DNA from: Trichobilharzia regenti | Taxonomy: Eukaryota; Platyhelminthes; Trematoda; Strigeidida; Schistosomatidae | NCBI GenBank assembly: GCA_944472135.2 | Contig: OX235270.1 | Location: 119,613,842-119,677,841, forward strand | Length of the DNA: 64,000 nucleotides | Direction: 5' to 3' | In this document: positions 53,247 through 63,549 of the stretch, piece after piece | Layout of the letters: each line of letters opens with the position of its first letter | Numbering within the stretch: position 1 is the stretch's first letter | Position numbers and translations under genes: made by a program | The notes under the pieces: generated by a model | Database searches by the model: none | Told to the model about the DNA's origin: nothing | The model's input: the letters and a program-made list of their open reading frames with translations, nothing else

Positions 53247-54640
53247 GGGTCGTACCAGTGATTCGGGACACCTGGAAAATTTACCATGTGTTCCTGGATA
53301 TAAGGGTAGTACAGGTTGGGCCTAGGTTGACGGTTAAAAGGCATAGCATCAAAAGGTCTACCCATCCAACTGCTATTCGTCATACCGGTATACACCTTCG
53401 GGTTGTTTTTATAACTTAAAGGGAATTGTGAAGGAAGGTGCTTTGGCTGCAAGACTTTAGGAGTCTTGGAGCCTGACTTTCTATAAGGTGGAGCATGCGG
53501 AACACCTCCAGATGTACTTATGTTTCGAGAGGAGTTTTTCGTAACAAGTGATGGTTTGTTGGCATTCTTACTCTCAGCAGGCTTATTGAATACAAAGTAT
53601 TCTTCCCCATCATTAGTCTCAACCCTGCGAAATTTGTTCATCGTGGTGAGGTTACTACGTTTGGGGGGAAATTTCTTAGAACAACTTGCAGAAGTTCTAG
53701 TCATTTTAACATCTTTCGATGAGGCTTTGTTTACAGGGGTACTGGTATCTAAATCAGTTCCTAGTTCCATTGGCAGGTGTGGTTGTTGTGTAGTTTGCTG
53801 AATGCTAGTTTCAGCACTAGGTGTCTGTTGCTGTGCACGATCCTTATTTGGTAAATCAAAGCTAGAGGAGGTGACCAGGTTATTACTACGCATTATTCTG
53901 CGCTGACACGGTGTTTTATCCTGAGCTACGGTTATAGACTTATAACTGCTATTCAGTCTTAAGTGATCCTGACATTTAGTAAACTTACTAGCATCAAGGG
54001 AATTACTGAATTTAAAAATGATTGGGCAATTAGCCTGGTTAGACTTTTTACGAAGTCGTTTGCATTCACATGGAACACTAGCCATGCCGCAACAAATCAG
54101 GATTTTGTGTCTTACAGTTTTCAGGGGCAGAGAGTCTGGGACGTTGTAAACTATAGCTTGGTGAGAAGAGGTTATACGCTTCATCACCTCCGTAGCCAAG
54201 CAGTCAATCAGATTTTCAGCTTTATTTAGGTTGTCTGGAGATATTTTAGGATGCCTTTCTAAAAGACAGGCTATTGGGTCTAAATTCAAAAGCTTATTTT
54301 GAGTTACATCCAGTAAACACTTAACCTGGCCAATATCAGAACGGCTCTCCGTGGTATTTGAGATTGGCAGTGACATACTATCAAACTGATCTAATTTTTT
54401 CTGAATTTCACTTACTTGCCTCTGCATATCTTTCAAAAGGAGGTTTAGTTTACAGAACTCAGAGTTCTCTAACAGAACATCTTTCACCTGTATCACAGGA
54501 GTGAGATCTGCACTCAAACCATTTTGAGAGCTAGTAGTTGATACTGTATTACGAGGCGGTAATGCAGTTATAACCGAATTTAAGCCACTATCTAAAACAA
54601 TTGTGTTTCTACGAACACGTTTTTTAGAGATTTGGACCAT
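53171..54640 (-). CDS. CR1 element E ORF1 protein, 489 aa, intact
   Basis: ORF1 proteins of CR1 elements bind RNA and chaperone reverse transcription. This one begins with a basic segment (KKRVRRN). It has heptad-like hydrophobic spacing at about residues 60-90 (LLLKDMQRQVSEIQKKLDQF) that may form a coiled coil, then IVYNVPDSLP at about 163-172, RKKSNQANCPIIFKF at about 200 and a proline-, asparagine- and tyrosine-rich basic C-terminus. The NVP.S and later PII.KF blocks resemble the RNA-binding region of L1/CR1 ORF1 proteins. The frame has no defects. D has one frameshift at the same gene. Confidence 0.85.
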   Translation of the reverse strand: MVQISKKRVRRNTIVLDSGLNSVITALPPRNTVSTTSSQNGLSADLTPVIQVKDVLLENSEFCKLNLLLKDMQRQVSEIQKKLDQFDSMSLPISNTTESRSDIGQVKCLLDVTQNKLLNLDPIACLLERHPKISPDNLNKAENLIDCLATEVMKRITSSHQAIVYNVPDSLPLKTVRHKILICCGMASVPCECKRLRKKSNQANCPIIFKFSNSLDASKFTKCQDHLRLNSSYKSITVAQDKTPCQRRIMRSNNLVTSSSFDLPNKDRAQQQTPSAETSIQQTTQQPHLPMELGTDLDTSTPVNKASSKDVKMTRTSASCSKKFPPKRSNLTTMNKFRRVETNDGEEYFVFNKPAESKNANKPSLVTKNSSRNISTSGGVPHAPPYRKSGSKTPKVLQPKHLPSQFPLSYKNNPKVYTGMTNSSWMGRPFDAMPFNRQPRPNLYYPYIQEHMVNFPGVPNHWYDPWHLGPPHCTPTPMCRHPVRPPFHS

Positions 54641-54733
54641 AATTTCAAGAATTATATGACAATAAGCAGTAAATAAATTTCAGAGCAAACACGTGCAAAA
54701 ATGTCACCAATTTCGAACGTACCGCCAGAGGGG

Positions 54734-55360
54734 TAGAAGGTTGTCTTACTGCAAGATTACCACCACTGATGTCTTTTATTATTAGCTCCAGTTTAGCATT
54801 GACATATGTTGATAGGTGGGCTACACGCTGATCATTTACACTGACGGTCTCATGAGTATCCATACCTTCTACCACCGCATCTGCCTTTAATTCTACTTCA
54901 CGATCAAGTTGTACAGAACCTTCATTCAACTCAGTAGTAGTAGGCATTCTGCTCATCTCATCATGATCAACCAAAGAAAAAGTGAACTACCCTCATCATT
55001 GTCACAAATATTCACTTTACCGTCGTCTACCTGGTCGACTTCATCATTTTCAAACTCTTTAATAACAACAGTAGATGACTTGAGTTCTTCCTCACAAATC
55101 TTTAACGCCTTTACTCTTGCCAGTAATACCTTGAAAACTTGTGGAGTCAGAACTGAACTCTGAAACTACAACTCTCTTCTTCTGAGCAAAACGCGGTGTC
55201 GTCTGCGACACTCCATTCAACAATGGCTTACCAGTTGCAGCTACAGGCTTCTTCACAGCACCATTATCGTCACACCATTCGGAGTCAGACCTTGATGGCG
55301 CTGATTTCACATTCAGACTACTACCAAACTTGGTCACTGCTTCACAGTTCGCCTTTGTAT
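54734..55360. repeat. 627-bp direct duplication flanking CR1 element E, right copy
   Basis: See 48464-49090. To the right it continues into the upstream part of BEL G (GGACTTCTTATAAACGG). Confidence 0.93.
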
Positions 55361-55367
55361 GGACTTC

Positions 55368-56272
55368 TTATAAACGGACGAAACACGACCGTGCTTGTCT
55401 CGCAGCTTGTAACCTATCTATTGGGGAAGTCCCACGAAAGCTGTCACATTCACTAAGTTTATATGGATTACTAGACACCATACAGTTTTCTCGATATCCG
55501 GTTCTCTGAGACCCTTTCGGCATAAATGATTGCGTTTCGCTCTCTGTCTTCTCTATTCTCGGAGTGGAATGCAGTATACTGGCAAACTTGATCATAGCTT
55601 GGATGACACTTTCTTTTACTAGTTTCAGAATATCATCAAAATTTGGCTCAATACCTTCATCCTCTATACGAGAGTTTATCTTCATCCACTTCCTTTGCAG
55701 TCGAGTAGGTAGGCGCCTCGCTATTACCTCTAGGACGGAACTTGAATTCAGATCGCTCATGCAGTTCATCGAAATCGACGTATTGTTGTAAGTCATCAGA
55801 TTATACAAAAAACTCACATAGTGCCTTGGAGTCATCTTTTAAGTGACTACCATTATCTTCAACAGCCTCGAATACATTCCTTAAAATCATCAAAGGTCTT
55901 CCAAACCTTTGACGCCTCATTATATCCTTCGTTTGGGGGCATAACTTTACACCACTGTATAGCTCTCGCAGCAACCCCGGTGCAATACTTCAACAAATAC
56001 ATCAAAATCATTTCATCATTTATTGCAGGCCCACTCAGTAAGACCTCAAACTCCTTTACAAACTGTGGATAGTCAGCTGGGTTTCCGTCGAAACACTGGG
56101 GCTCATATTTAGGTAGTTTTAAGTTCCTACTCTCCCTAGACAACGAAACATTGACATCAACCTTATCATACTTAACATCACGCACATTATTACATGTAAC
56201 AGACAACTCAACATTACTTACTTTCCTGCTTGCTTCCAAGACGCTTTGTCCCTTATTTGACTCATACATCAC
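55368..56272 (-). pseudogene. BEL G gag
   Basis: Frame 56272-55859 starts ESNKGQSVLEASRKVSN, with LKLPKYEPQCFDGNPADYPQ and YLLKYCTGVAARAIQWCK. Frame 55835-55368 continues with SSVLEVIARRLPTRLQRKW and EDEGIEPNFDDILKLVKESV. A frameshift near 55840-55890 separates them. It is roughly 70 percent similar to B by eye. Confidence 0.85.
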
Positions 56273-56378
56273 AGAACTTCACCAAAAACCCTAGAATAGT
56301 TCCAGATAATACTTGTCCAAAGAAGACGTGCAGGCACGAGGAGAGACGAGCGGTAACTATCCAAACACTATCAGAAAC

Positions 56379-56745
56379 TGTCAGCCAACTCTCAGAAACT
56401 GTCAATGTCCAGCTCTCACTACGTTGGACCTCATGCTATCCCTCGAAGACTTTCAGAAACCATTAGTAATAACCAACGCGAAGACCAGAGAACAGATTGG
56501 CGACTCGAGAATCCTTTATTCTTACGCCAACATGTAACCAACAATAAGGTTATTAGGCACAAGGTCTAAGAATAAATGCTATAAGAAAAAATCGCGACAA
56601 TACTTCTGATAGTTTTCTCTCTTCCAACGAACAGCAACTGATGAGACGATGACTGCCATGTTGAGGACTCCCGCGAAAAATATGGAGGATTTGGAATTGA
56701 GCAAACAACCATGAATTGATCGTTCAATCTTCAGCTGCATTGACA
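56379..56745 (-). repeat. BEL G 5' LTR (right), alpha type, divergent
   Basis: TGTCAGCCAACTC...GCATTGACA, 367 bp. Related to the LTRs of A and B (TTGATCGTTCAATCTTCA, GATGAGACGATGACTG, CAAACAACCA). It is closest to the inverted copy at 58324-58690. Confidence 0.88.
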
Positions 56746-56789
56746 ATTATTATATTTACAACCAATAGCGACAAAATGAGATCAGAATT

Positions 56790-57470
56790 AGGGGATGCTA
56801 CTATCGGTCATCTGTTACCTTGTCTCGGGTAACCATCTCTGCCCACTTCGTAGGCGACCTGAATGTAGACAAACATTGTGTGAACATTAGAAACGACCTG
56901 TGACCATATAGTGGGGCTTTTGATGCGTAGCTTTTTCAATATTTGCTCTGTAAGCCATTAGGCACCTATTCCGTGAAGTTGTTCTGGTCTACAAATGCCT
57001 ACAAGAGATATTTAAGTGTCCAACTGGTGCGTTCAACCAAACCATTTCCCTGTGGGTAGTGCGCGGTAGTGAGTGTTTTCCGGGTACCATTAAGGAACAG
57101 AGTTCGCTGAAAAGGATGCCTTGAAAGTTGGATCCTCGATCTGAGTGTAGCTGAATTTGTACCACAACACCTGACCCAGTGGCATAAACTGATTCCGCGA
57201 TGGTTACAGCATCAATCTGTGGAATCGCAGCAGCCTCACAGCATTTGGTAAATTGGTCTACTATGACTAAAATATAGCTATTATTTCTGAAGGTTACTGG
57301 GAGAGGCCCAACCAATTCTATCTTCAATAAGTCACTTGGATGACCAGCTATAATGGGTTCCAAGGGTGCCGTCATATATTTGTGCGGAGCATTTAGAGCT
57401 TGGCATACCTAGCAGGAGTCACAAAAATCTATGATGTCCTTAATGTGATGAGGCCACCGATGGCGCTGTC
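56790..57470 (-). pseudogene. Gypsy-type integrase remnant
   Basis: Frame 57375-56989 has LLKIELVGPLPVTFRNNSYI (an E where the first catalytic aspartate is usual), VIVDQFTKCCEAAAIPQIDA and LHSDRGSNFQGILFSELCSL (second aspartate). A CDSC..CQ zinc-binding block is readable near 57405-57425, and towards 56880-56950 a block MAYRAN...PHYMVTGR of the integrase C-terminal half. No other part of this element is present. It is a different subfamily from Gypsy C. Confidence 0.75.
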
Positions 57471-57495
57471 AATGGAGGCGAATATCGAAAATTCG

Positions 57496-57768
57496 TTTTT
57501 CGAACTGGTAGCCATTATTGGGCAACATGAAGGCACGAATTGTTCAATCGTGTACAAGTTCGACGAGGAAAGCCAGAAACGAATAGAAGTACTTCATAAT
57601 TTTGTCTAAAATATTTGTTTGTGGACTTTTACTGTTCTTCGCTTTAACTGCCAAACAATATAACTTCCCTCTTACAATACTGGTGTTTTGGAGTTAAAGT
57701 CGAAGAATGTACATAGTTTTTATCGGTTCGGAGCGTCCTCGTAGCAATAGGAACTTAGGTTTAATTTC
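57496..57768 (+). repeat. BEL-beta LTR of element H
   Basis: It starts near GTTTTTCGAACTGG and ends TTTCCTTGACA. It is the near-identical inverse of 63253-63534. Confidence 0.75.
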
Positions 57769-57935
57769 CTTGACAGTTTTCAATCTACTGTTCGTTTTCT
57801 GGAGCGCCTTTTGGGACTCATCCGGGTGTGCTACTGGATCTGCAGCCAGCATCTGTTTGGACACGGGTTATCAACGCAATTTGGATTCTTGGGTGACGTT
57901 AGATAAAGCCTGGGCCAAAGAAGGGAAATGGCACC

Positions 57936-58322
57936 ATGGAAGCAGACACAAAAGTAAGTAACAATGAGTTGCCTGTTAATTTTAATGATATGCATGATGC
58001 TCAGCATGATGAGTCTGATCTTCACGCTTCGCCGTTTAGTGACAGTAGTGCTTTAAGACCCCCAAGTTTGAACCTTGGTACTTTGATGGAAACCCAGCCA
58101 ACTGTCCACAGTTTATCAAGGAGTTTGAGGTCATGTTGAGTGGGTTTGCAATAAATGACGAAATGAAGTTGAGGTATTGCACTGCTGTTGCTGAAAGAGC
58201 TATCCAGTGCTGTAAGGCTCTACCGCCAAACGAAAGATATAAAGAGGCGCTGCGCATCCTGCAGTAACGATTGGAAGACATCCGATGACTGTGAGAAATG
58301 TATTCGAGGCTATTAAAGGTAA
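57936..58322 (+). pseudogene. BEL H gag, N-terminal fragment
   Basis: It opens MEADTKVSNNELPVNFNDMH; after a frameshift near 58060, FDGNPANCPQFIKEFEVMLS and AINDEMKLRYCTAV follow, then AIQCCKALPPNERYKEALRI and a stop near 58265. These are the BEL gag core blocks in order. Confidence 0.75.
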
Positions 58323-58323
58323 C

Positions 58324-58690
58324 TGTCAATGCAGCTGAAGATTGAACGATCAATTCATGGTTGTTTGCTCAATTCCAAATCCTCCATATTTTTCGCGGGA
58401 GTCCTCAACATGGCAGTCATCGTCTCATCAGTTGCTGTTCGTTGGAAGAGAGAAAACTATCAGAAGTATTGTCGCGATTTTTTCTTATAGCATTTATTCT
58501 TAGACCTTGTGCCTAATAACCTTATTGTTGGTTACATGTTGGCGTAAGAATAAAGGATTCTCGAGTCGCCAATCTGTTCTCTGGTCTTCGCGTTGGTTAT
58601 TACTAATGGTTTCTGAAAGTCTTCGAGGGATAGCGTGAGGTCCAACGTAGTGAGAGCTGGACAGTGACAGTTTCTGAGAGTTTGCTGACC
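58324..58690 (+). repeat. BEL-alpha LTR, plus orientation
   Basis: TGTCAATGCAGCTG...GTTTGCTGACC. It is the reverse complement of the LTR at 56379-56745 with few changes. Confidence 0.88.
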
Positions 58691-58998
58691 TTTTTGATGT
58701 CTTTCCCTGTGCCTACCTCTATGGGCTATATATGATGTGTTGATTTTCAGCTTGGTATACCTTTTAGTAACTCTCCATGAATTCTCTTTTGAGGACCTTC
58801 GTAATGCTCTTCAATCTAGGCTTTACAGCCAACGTATTATATCCCCTTCACTGAACATCAATTTCGGTGCACCTCGGCGATTTACATACCTACGTAGTCC
58901 TAGAATGAATGAATCAGTAGTTAATGTATGAACCATCTCAATATGTACAACTCTCATTTTCAAACATATGAAATAACGGCTTCAAATTGAAGTATGCG
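58691..58998. other. Unassigned stretch between H and I
   Basis: No recognisable domain. It may belong to a fragment of another retroelement, given the hammerhead-like motif directly after it. Confidence 0.4.
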
Positions 58999-59030
58999 CT
59001 GAAGATGTCACCCAGTAGGGCGATGAAAGC
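58999..59030 (+). ncRNA. Possible minimal hammerhead-like motif
   Basis: CTGAAGA, then a stem TGTCACCC / GGGCGAT with loop AGTA and one A-C mismatch, then GAAAGC. This is the layout of the conserved core (CUGANGA, stem II, GAAA) of the short hammerheads known from Penelope-like elements. Stems I and III are not convincing, so it may be chance. Confidence 0.25.
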
Positions 59031-59038
59031 TTCGCAAA

Positions 59039-59676
59039 CTAACCATCCAGCTCAGAGAATAAAACCACATCAGAACAGCTATATCTTTTGCATAGGGTTC
59101 TGCCTCTCTTTACTACAAAAGGTCCGAACAAATGCACTCCGACGTACTCAAATGGATAATTCCCCTCAGAAACTTGCCACGCTGGGAGTGGTGCCATCAT
59201 CTGCTGTGCTGAGTGAGCATTCCGTAGTTTGCACTCCATGTAATTGTCAATTGTTTTACAAACAGCAGTACCTCACTTTACTTCCAAAACTTACATCGAA
59301 TACTTGATGGTACTTGTGAAGAAACCAAATGACCTTCTAGAACATGTTAGTGTCTTATAATGAGACCAGTGACTGGATGGTAGCAAGGTAATAAGGCCGG
59401 ATGACGGGTCTCATATGACGATTCTAACATTTGTAGACGTCCACCAACTCTAGCGGTCCGTTCGGAAACCTTCGGAGATAATCGATCTAACCGCGCCTTG
59501 AAATATGCGAAATCAGGACTATCCTCCTTGGCAATCTCACTCCACGCTCCCCACTGAGCAGCCCTCAAAATCGCTAACTCTGCATTTCTGATATCTTCGA
59601 CTCTCAAAGTTCCCACATTCATATTTTCATATCCTGCAAGAGGCATGACCTTTAAATACGTAACATATCGTGTCAA
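59039..59676 (-). pseudogene. BEL I integrase, N-terminal part
   Basis: Frame 59676-59347 carries VEDIRNAELAILRAAQWGAW and LDRLSPKVSERTARVGGRLQ (the lead-in of BEL integrases), then RHPALLPCYHPVTGLIIRH with the first zinc-binding histidine. Frame 59239-59039 has CKLRNAHSAQQMMAPLPAWQ and NYPFEYVGVHLFGPFVVKRG, the start of the catalytic core, in which the usual aspartate of VGVD is replaced by histidine. The rest of the core is missing. Confidence 0.8.
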
Positions 59677-59785
59677 CCACGCAACAGCTTCAAGTAATTT
59701 GTACCAAGAAGAATAATATTTAAAAAGTGGATGTAAATCCGAATGTCTTTCTTGAGTTGATGTTAAACTGACACTTGCCTTAAAC

Positions 59786-60202
59786 TCAAAGACACTCGCT
59801 TATCGGTGGTTCATCTTCTCTACGAGGCCACATACTGTCAGCCCTTAGCAAGAACTCTGGACCTTTCCACCACTTATTTTTAACCACATTCATATCAATA
59901 ACTCCTCGCGAGGCTAGATCAGCTGGATTTTTTCCAAACGGTACGTACCTCCACTGCTCAACAGTTGTTAGTTCACGAATTTGAGATACTCTGTTAGCTA
60001 CAAAACGTGCATATCTTGCTGACTCGTTGCGTACATAATATATCACAGACATCGAATCAGTCCAAAACGTTACGGGATGCTTGGAGTAATCCAACTCTTT
60101 ACACACTGTTGTGAGTAACTGCACCGCTAGCAAGGCTTCAGTAAGTTCTAATCTTGGAATCAAAATCGTTCTTAGAGGTGCAACACTAGATTTACCCATC
60201 AC
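59786..60202 (-). pseudogene. BEL I RNase H
   Basis: LRTILIPRLELTEALLAVQL, VTFWTDSMSVIYYVRNESAR and EQWRYVPFGKNPADLASRG are the characteristic blocks of the BEL/Pao RNase H region (PRLEL..., TDS..., NPAD..SRG). The frame is open for 138 codons. Confidence 0.88.
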
Positions 60203-60590
60203 TAGGCTAACATCTATATCCTTCCTTAAGGTGGTTTTGATGTAAACGGCCGCTCCAAATCCAACCTCAGAGGCATCAGAAAAAACATGGAAGTCAATTA
60301 TATCATAACTTCTGAATGGCTTAAGTGGACGTGAGACGGAACGCAGATTCAGCGTTCTTAAACTGTTAACCCACCCCTTCTACCCTTTACTGTCTCTCAT
60401 TTAATGGTCCATCCCACTATAACCCTTTCCTGCATGTCTCTTGAAATAACCTCCCAGCCGGAAGAAGATAAGATGCTACTTATCTAAGTGGGTCAAACAC
60501 GGAAGACAACACAGAGAGCACACCTCTCCGAGTAACTGGCTTATCAATATCACCAACACTAAACCCAAAGGTATCAGAGTTCACATCCCA

Positions 60591-61469
60591 TCATATACCT
60601 AGTTTGCGTTCAACTGGTAGAGTATCAACGGGCAAATCTCGTACGGTAGGTGCTCTGTGTTCTGGAACTATATGCTTCAAAAAGTCTAGGCTGTTCGAGA
60701 CCCACTTAGTTAGACGAAAGCCGGCCTTAGCTAACACTTCAGTAATGCTTATTGCAAATCTAACCGCAGACTTATCATTATCGAAGGAGGCTAAAAAATC
60801 ATCCACGTAGAAGCAACAATCAATGACGTCCAACAGATCATCAGAACCAAATGTTGACACTGCCTTTTGTAGAACAAAATTAGCACGAAACGGGAAAAAT
60901 GTGGCACCAAATGGATGGATTGTCATCCTACATTCTGACACTTCACTACAAGGACCATCATCAAACTACAAGAGCCTTAAGGGACCGCTGTCGCTCTCTG
61001 GTGCTTTCACTTGTAAGAACACTTCCGCTTTATCCGCATCGACAGCAACTGTAAACTTTCTGAATCTTAACAGGAGTCCAACTAAGGAGCCCACGCAATC
61101 TGGGCCACTATATAGATTATCATTCAAACAAAGTCATTTGTTTTTAGCGGAACAATCGAACATCACACGGAGTTTACCTGGCTTCCTTGGGTTAAAGACG
61201 GGATGTTGGGGCAAGTACCACTTTCCTGGCTCGCTCTGATCGACTAGTCTTTCAACGTAGTCCTTCCTTACATGTTTGCCGACGATATCCTTATATTTGG
61301 TCCAGAGGCCTGCATCCGCCAGAAACTTCTTCTTTAAACCCATTAGTCTCTTAAGAGCAACTCTCCTATTACAAACCAACTGTCTATCTTTGAATCTCCA
61401 TGGCAGGCCAACGCTGAAACGCCCATTTTCGTATTTAAAAGACTCCTTAACTATTTTAACTGCCTTCAA
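60591..61469 (-). pseudogene. BEL I reverse transcriptase
   Basis: Frame 61469-61134 has WYLPQHPVFNPRKPGKLRVM and FDCSAKNK. In between, in a third frame near 61060-60960, come VDADKAEVFLQVKAPES and more (motif A region). Frame 60941-60591 has CRMTIHPFGATFFPFRANFV and CCFYVDDFLASFDNDKSAV (catalytic YVDD), then GFRLTKWVSNSLDFL. These are BEL/Pao-specific blocks. Confidence 0.88.
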
Positions 61470-61490
61470 GTCTTCTACAGAACGACCCTT

Positions 61491-62072
61491 CTATGGGACA
61501 CCGTAGTCACAAAACTCCTTGTCATACATATTTCTAATCATAGTCTCCAGTTTGTCCCCATTATTTGCAACTAATGATGATATGTGGACTATGAGTATAG
61601 GTCCTCTCACTGTCCATCCCAGTGGTGTTTTCGTCGCGAAGAGATCATCTCTACCTCCGAATCTCTCTTCTAATACCTTGTGAGCTTCTGGCACACTACA
61701 TCCAATGAGTACTCTCACTCTTCCATCTTGCAGTGTTGGAAGAGGTATGCCACACAGGTATGGCTTACCGATAACCGTTTCACGACTAGGTGCTATAGCT
61801 TCGCCAAGTTTCATGCTGGAGGTAGTGTAAGCAGTATCCACTTCCACGGTTTCCCCAGTAGCCAAGGATTCTAACTGAAATGACACTTGTTCACATGCTA
61901 CTGTTTTCGAAGAATTGAAAGTATTTACAACCAAGGGTTGCTTTGGGCCTTTAATACCCAAGCAACCAGCCAGTTTAGCATCTATCAATGTAACGTCTGA
62001 ACCATTATCCAACAATGCATAAGCCTCTACTGAAGATTTCGGTCCTTTCACCTTAACTCGTAATAACCCCAA
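61491..62072 (-). pseudogene. BEL I aspartic protease region
   Basis: AYALLDNGSDVTLIDAKLAG is the active-site block, with N where D is usual (DNGS in place of DTGS is common in BEL/Pao proteases). PYLCGIPLPTLQDGRVRVLI and AHKVLEERFGGRDDLFATKT follow, then PLGWTVRGP. The frame is open for 193 codons. Confidence 0.88.
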
Positions 62073-62454
62073 ATAAACTTGTGGGTTGTCAAGGGGTCTA
62101 AAAGTACTATTACAATTAACCTAATTCCCCGGTTCGTTTATAATCCTCAGAAGTGGGTGCACATCGGTTGAACCACTAGTTCCTTTGTCTGTTGCCTAGC
62201 AGTTCAACTTTGTATATTCCACCTTTAAAAAACTGAGATACAGCCGCTTCTGTTTTGCCATTTTTAACCTTTTCAAGGAGACATAGCAACGAAGCAAATG
62301 CAATCACTCAAATGATACGTGTTATGACAAACAACACACCCCCAATCCTTTCTCGTTGTGCCTTGAAACATCACCTCAAATGCTTTATTTATATTCACCA
62401 GTTCCTTAAGCTCTACCTTAGAATGCCAAATGCAGGCAAATTAGCCCGTCTCTT

Positions 62455-63092
62455 GGTTGACATTGTCTTTCACCAGGCTCACAATATCATTCAACCCAGG
62501 CCCTAGACCATCTTCCTCTAGCCGAAACTAACCTTTGTGAACTTCCTTTTCAGACGAGCTGGTTATCTGTTGGCAACAGTTTCAAGCACAGAACTTGAAT
62601 TCAATTCGTCTACACAACTAAGAAACACAAGAGTATTTCTTTATACCATTAAACTTTCGCGGAACTCTGCCAGTTCCTCTGAATTATCGTTTAACTGTGA
62701 TCCGTTACATTTCACGGTCTCAAAATTAATACGGGATAACATAAATGGTTTTCCAGACATTTGACGTAGTAACCTCATAGCGGCTGTATATCCTTCGTTC
62801 GGAGACACAAACATGCAGCACAGTATGCCGCTTGCAGCAAAAGCAGTGTAATACCTCAACTTCATTTCGTCATTTATTGCAAACCCACTCAACATGACCT
62901 CAAACTCCTTGATAAACTGTGGACAGTTGGCTGGGTTTCCATCAAAGTACCAAGGTTCAAACTTGGGGGTCTTAAAGCACTACTGTCACTAAACGGCGAA
63001 GCGTGAAGATCAGACTCATCATGCTGAGCATCATGCATATCATTAAAATTAACAGGCAACTCATTGTTACTTACTTTTGTGTCTGCTTCCAT
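62455..63092 (-). pseudogene. BEL I gag
   Basis: 63092-62889 opens MEADTKVSNNELPVNFNDMH, identical to the H copy. 62895-62641 has AINDEMKLRYYTAFAASGI and SPNEGYTAAMRLLRQMSGKP; further left RRAGYLLATVSS-type antisense sequence corresponds to the ARRLP..L block. It is broken by frameshifts. Confidence 0.8.
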
Positions 63093-63252
63093 GGTGCCAT
63101 TTCCCTTCTTTGGCCCAGGCTTTATCTAACGTCACCCAAGAATCCAAATTGCGTTGATAACCCGTGTCCAAACAGATGCTGGCTGCAGATCCAGTAGCAC
63201 ACCCGGATGAGTCCCAAAAGGCGCTCCAGAAAACGAACAGTAGATTGAAAAC

Positions 63253-63549
63253 TGTCAAGGAAATTAAACCTAAGTTCCTATTGCTACGAGGACGCTCCGA
63301 ACCGATAAAAACTATGTACATTCTTCGACTTTAACTCCAAAACACCAGTATTGTAAGAGGGAAGTTATATTGTTTGGCAGTTAAAGCGAAGAACAGTAAA
63401 AGTCCACAAACAAATATTTTAGACAAAATTATGAAGTACTTCTATTCGTTTCTGGCTTTCCTCGTCGAACTTGTACACGATTGAACAATTCGTGCCTTCA
63501 TGTTGCCCAATAATGACTACCAGTTCGAAAAACAAACGTTCAGTGTTCA
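63253..63549 (-). repeat. BEL-beta LTR (5' LTR of element I)
   Basis: On the plus strand it starts TGTCAAGGAAATT and ends TTCAGTGTTCA, 297 bp. Element I gag starts 161 bases further in. It is the counterpart of 57496-57768 and of the split LTR at 32783. Confidence 0.75.

Larger units (their letters stand above)
49091..54733 (-). mobile_element. Full-length CR1-type LINE E
   Basis: 5.64 kb, minus strand. It begins at 54733 (CTCTGGCGGTACGTTCG), with intact ORF1 (54640-53171) and ORF2 (53246-50258) carrying two one-base deletions, a long 3' untranslated region and an ATTATTATT tail at 49091-49106. Nearly identical to D. It is inserted in BEL element G between two copies of a 627-bp stretch of G. 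ORF1 and ORF2 overlap by 76 bases. Confidence 0.92.
47706..56745 (-). mobile_element. BEL/Pao element G (mixed ends), degenerate, split by CR1 element E
   Basis: A minus-strand BEL element: right LTR of alpha type (56379-56745), gag (56272-55368), the Ser-rich extension (about 55360-54734 and again 49090-48300), then the 3' region (48300-47706). At its left end stands a beta-type LTR, not alpha. No pol is present. CR1 element E and a 627-bp duplication interrupt the extension. Stops and frameshifts are numerous. Confidence 0.75.
57496..58690 (+). mobile_element. BEL element H: beta LTR, gag start, alpha LTR
   Basis: On the plus strand: beta LTR (57496-57768), leader, gag start (57936-58322) and then directly an alpha-type LTR (58324-58690). 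The rest of the interior is missing. The two LTRs are of different families, so the present structure must have arisen by recombination or deletion, not by ordinary retrotransposition. Confidence 0.65.
59039..63549 (-). mobile_element. BEL/Pao element I with pol, degenerate
   Basis: Read from the right: beta LTR (63549-63253), gag (63092-62455), protease (62072-61491), RT (61469-60591), RNase H (60202-59786) and integrase (59676-59039). This is the normal BEL/Pao order. It is the only BEL copy here with a pol. Every domain is broken by stops or frame changes. Its 3' end and left LTR are missing, and the alpha LTR of H lies 350 bp beyond. Confidence 0.85.

Noticed and set aside
60823..61239. 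Plus-strand ORF of 138 codons
   Set aside because: Antisense to the BEL I reverse transcriptase, whose motifs are clear on the minus strand.
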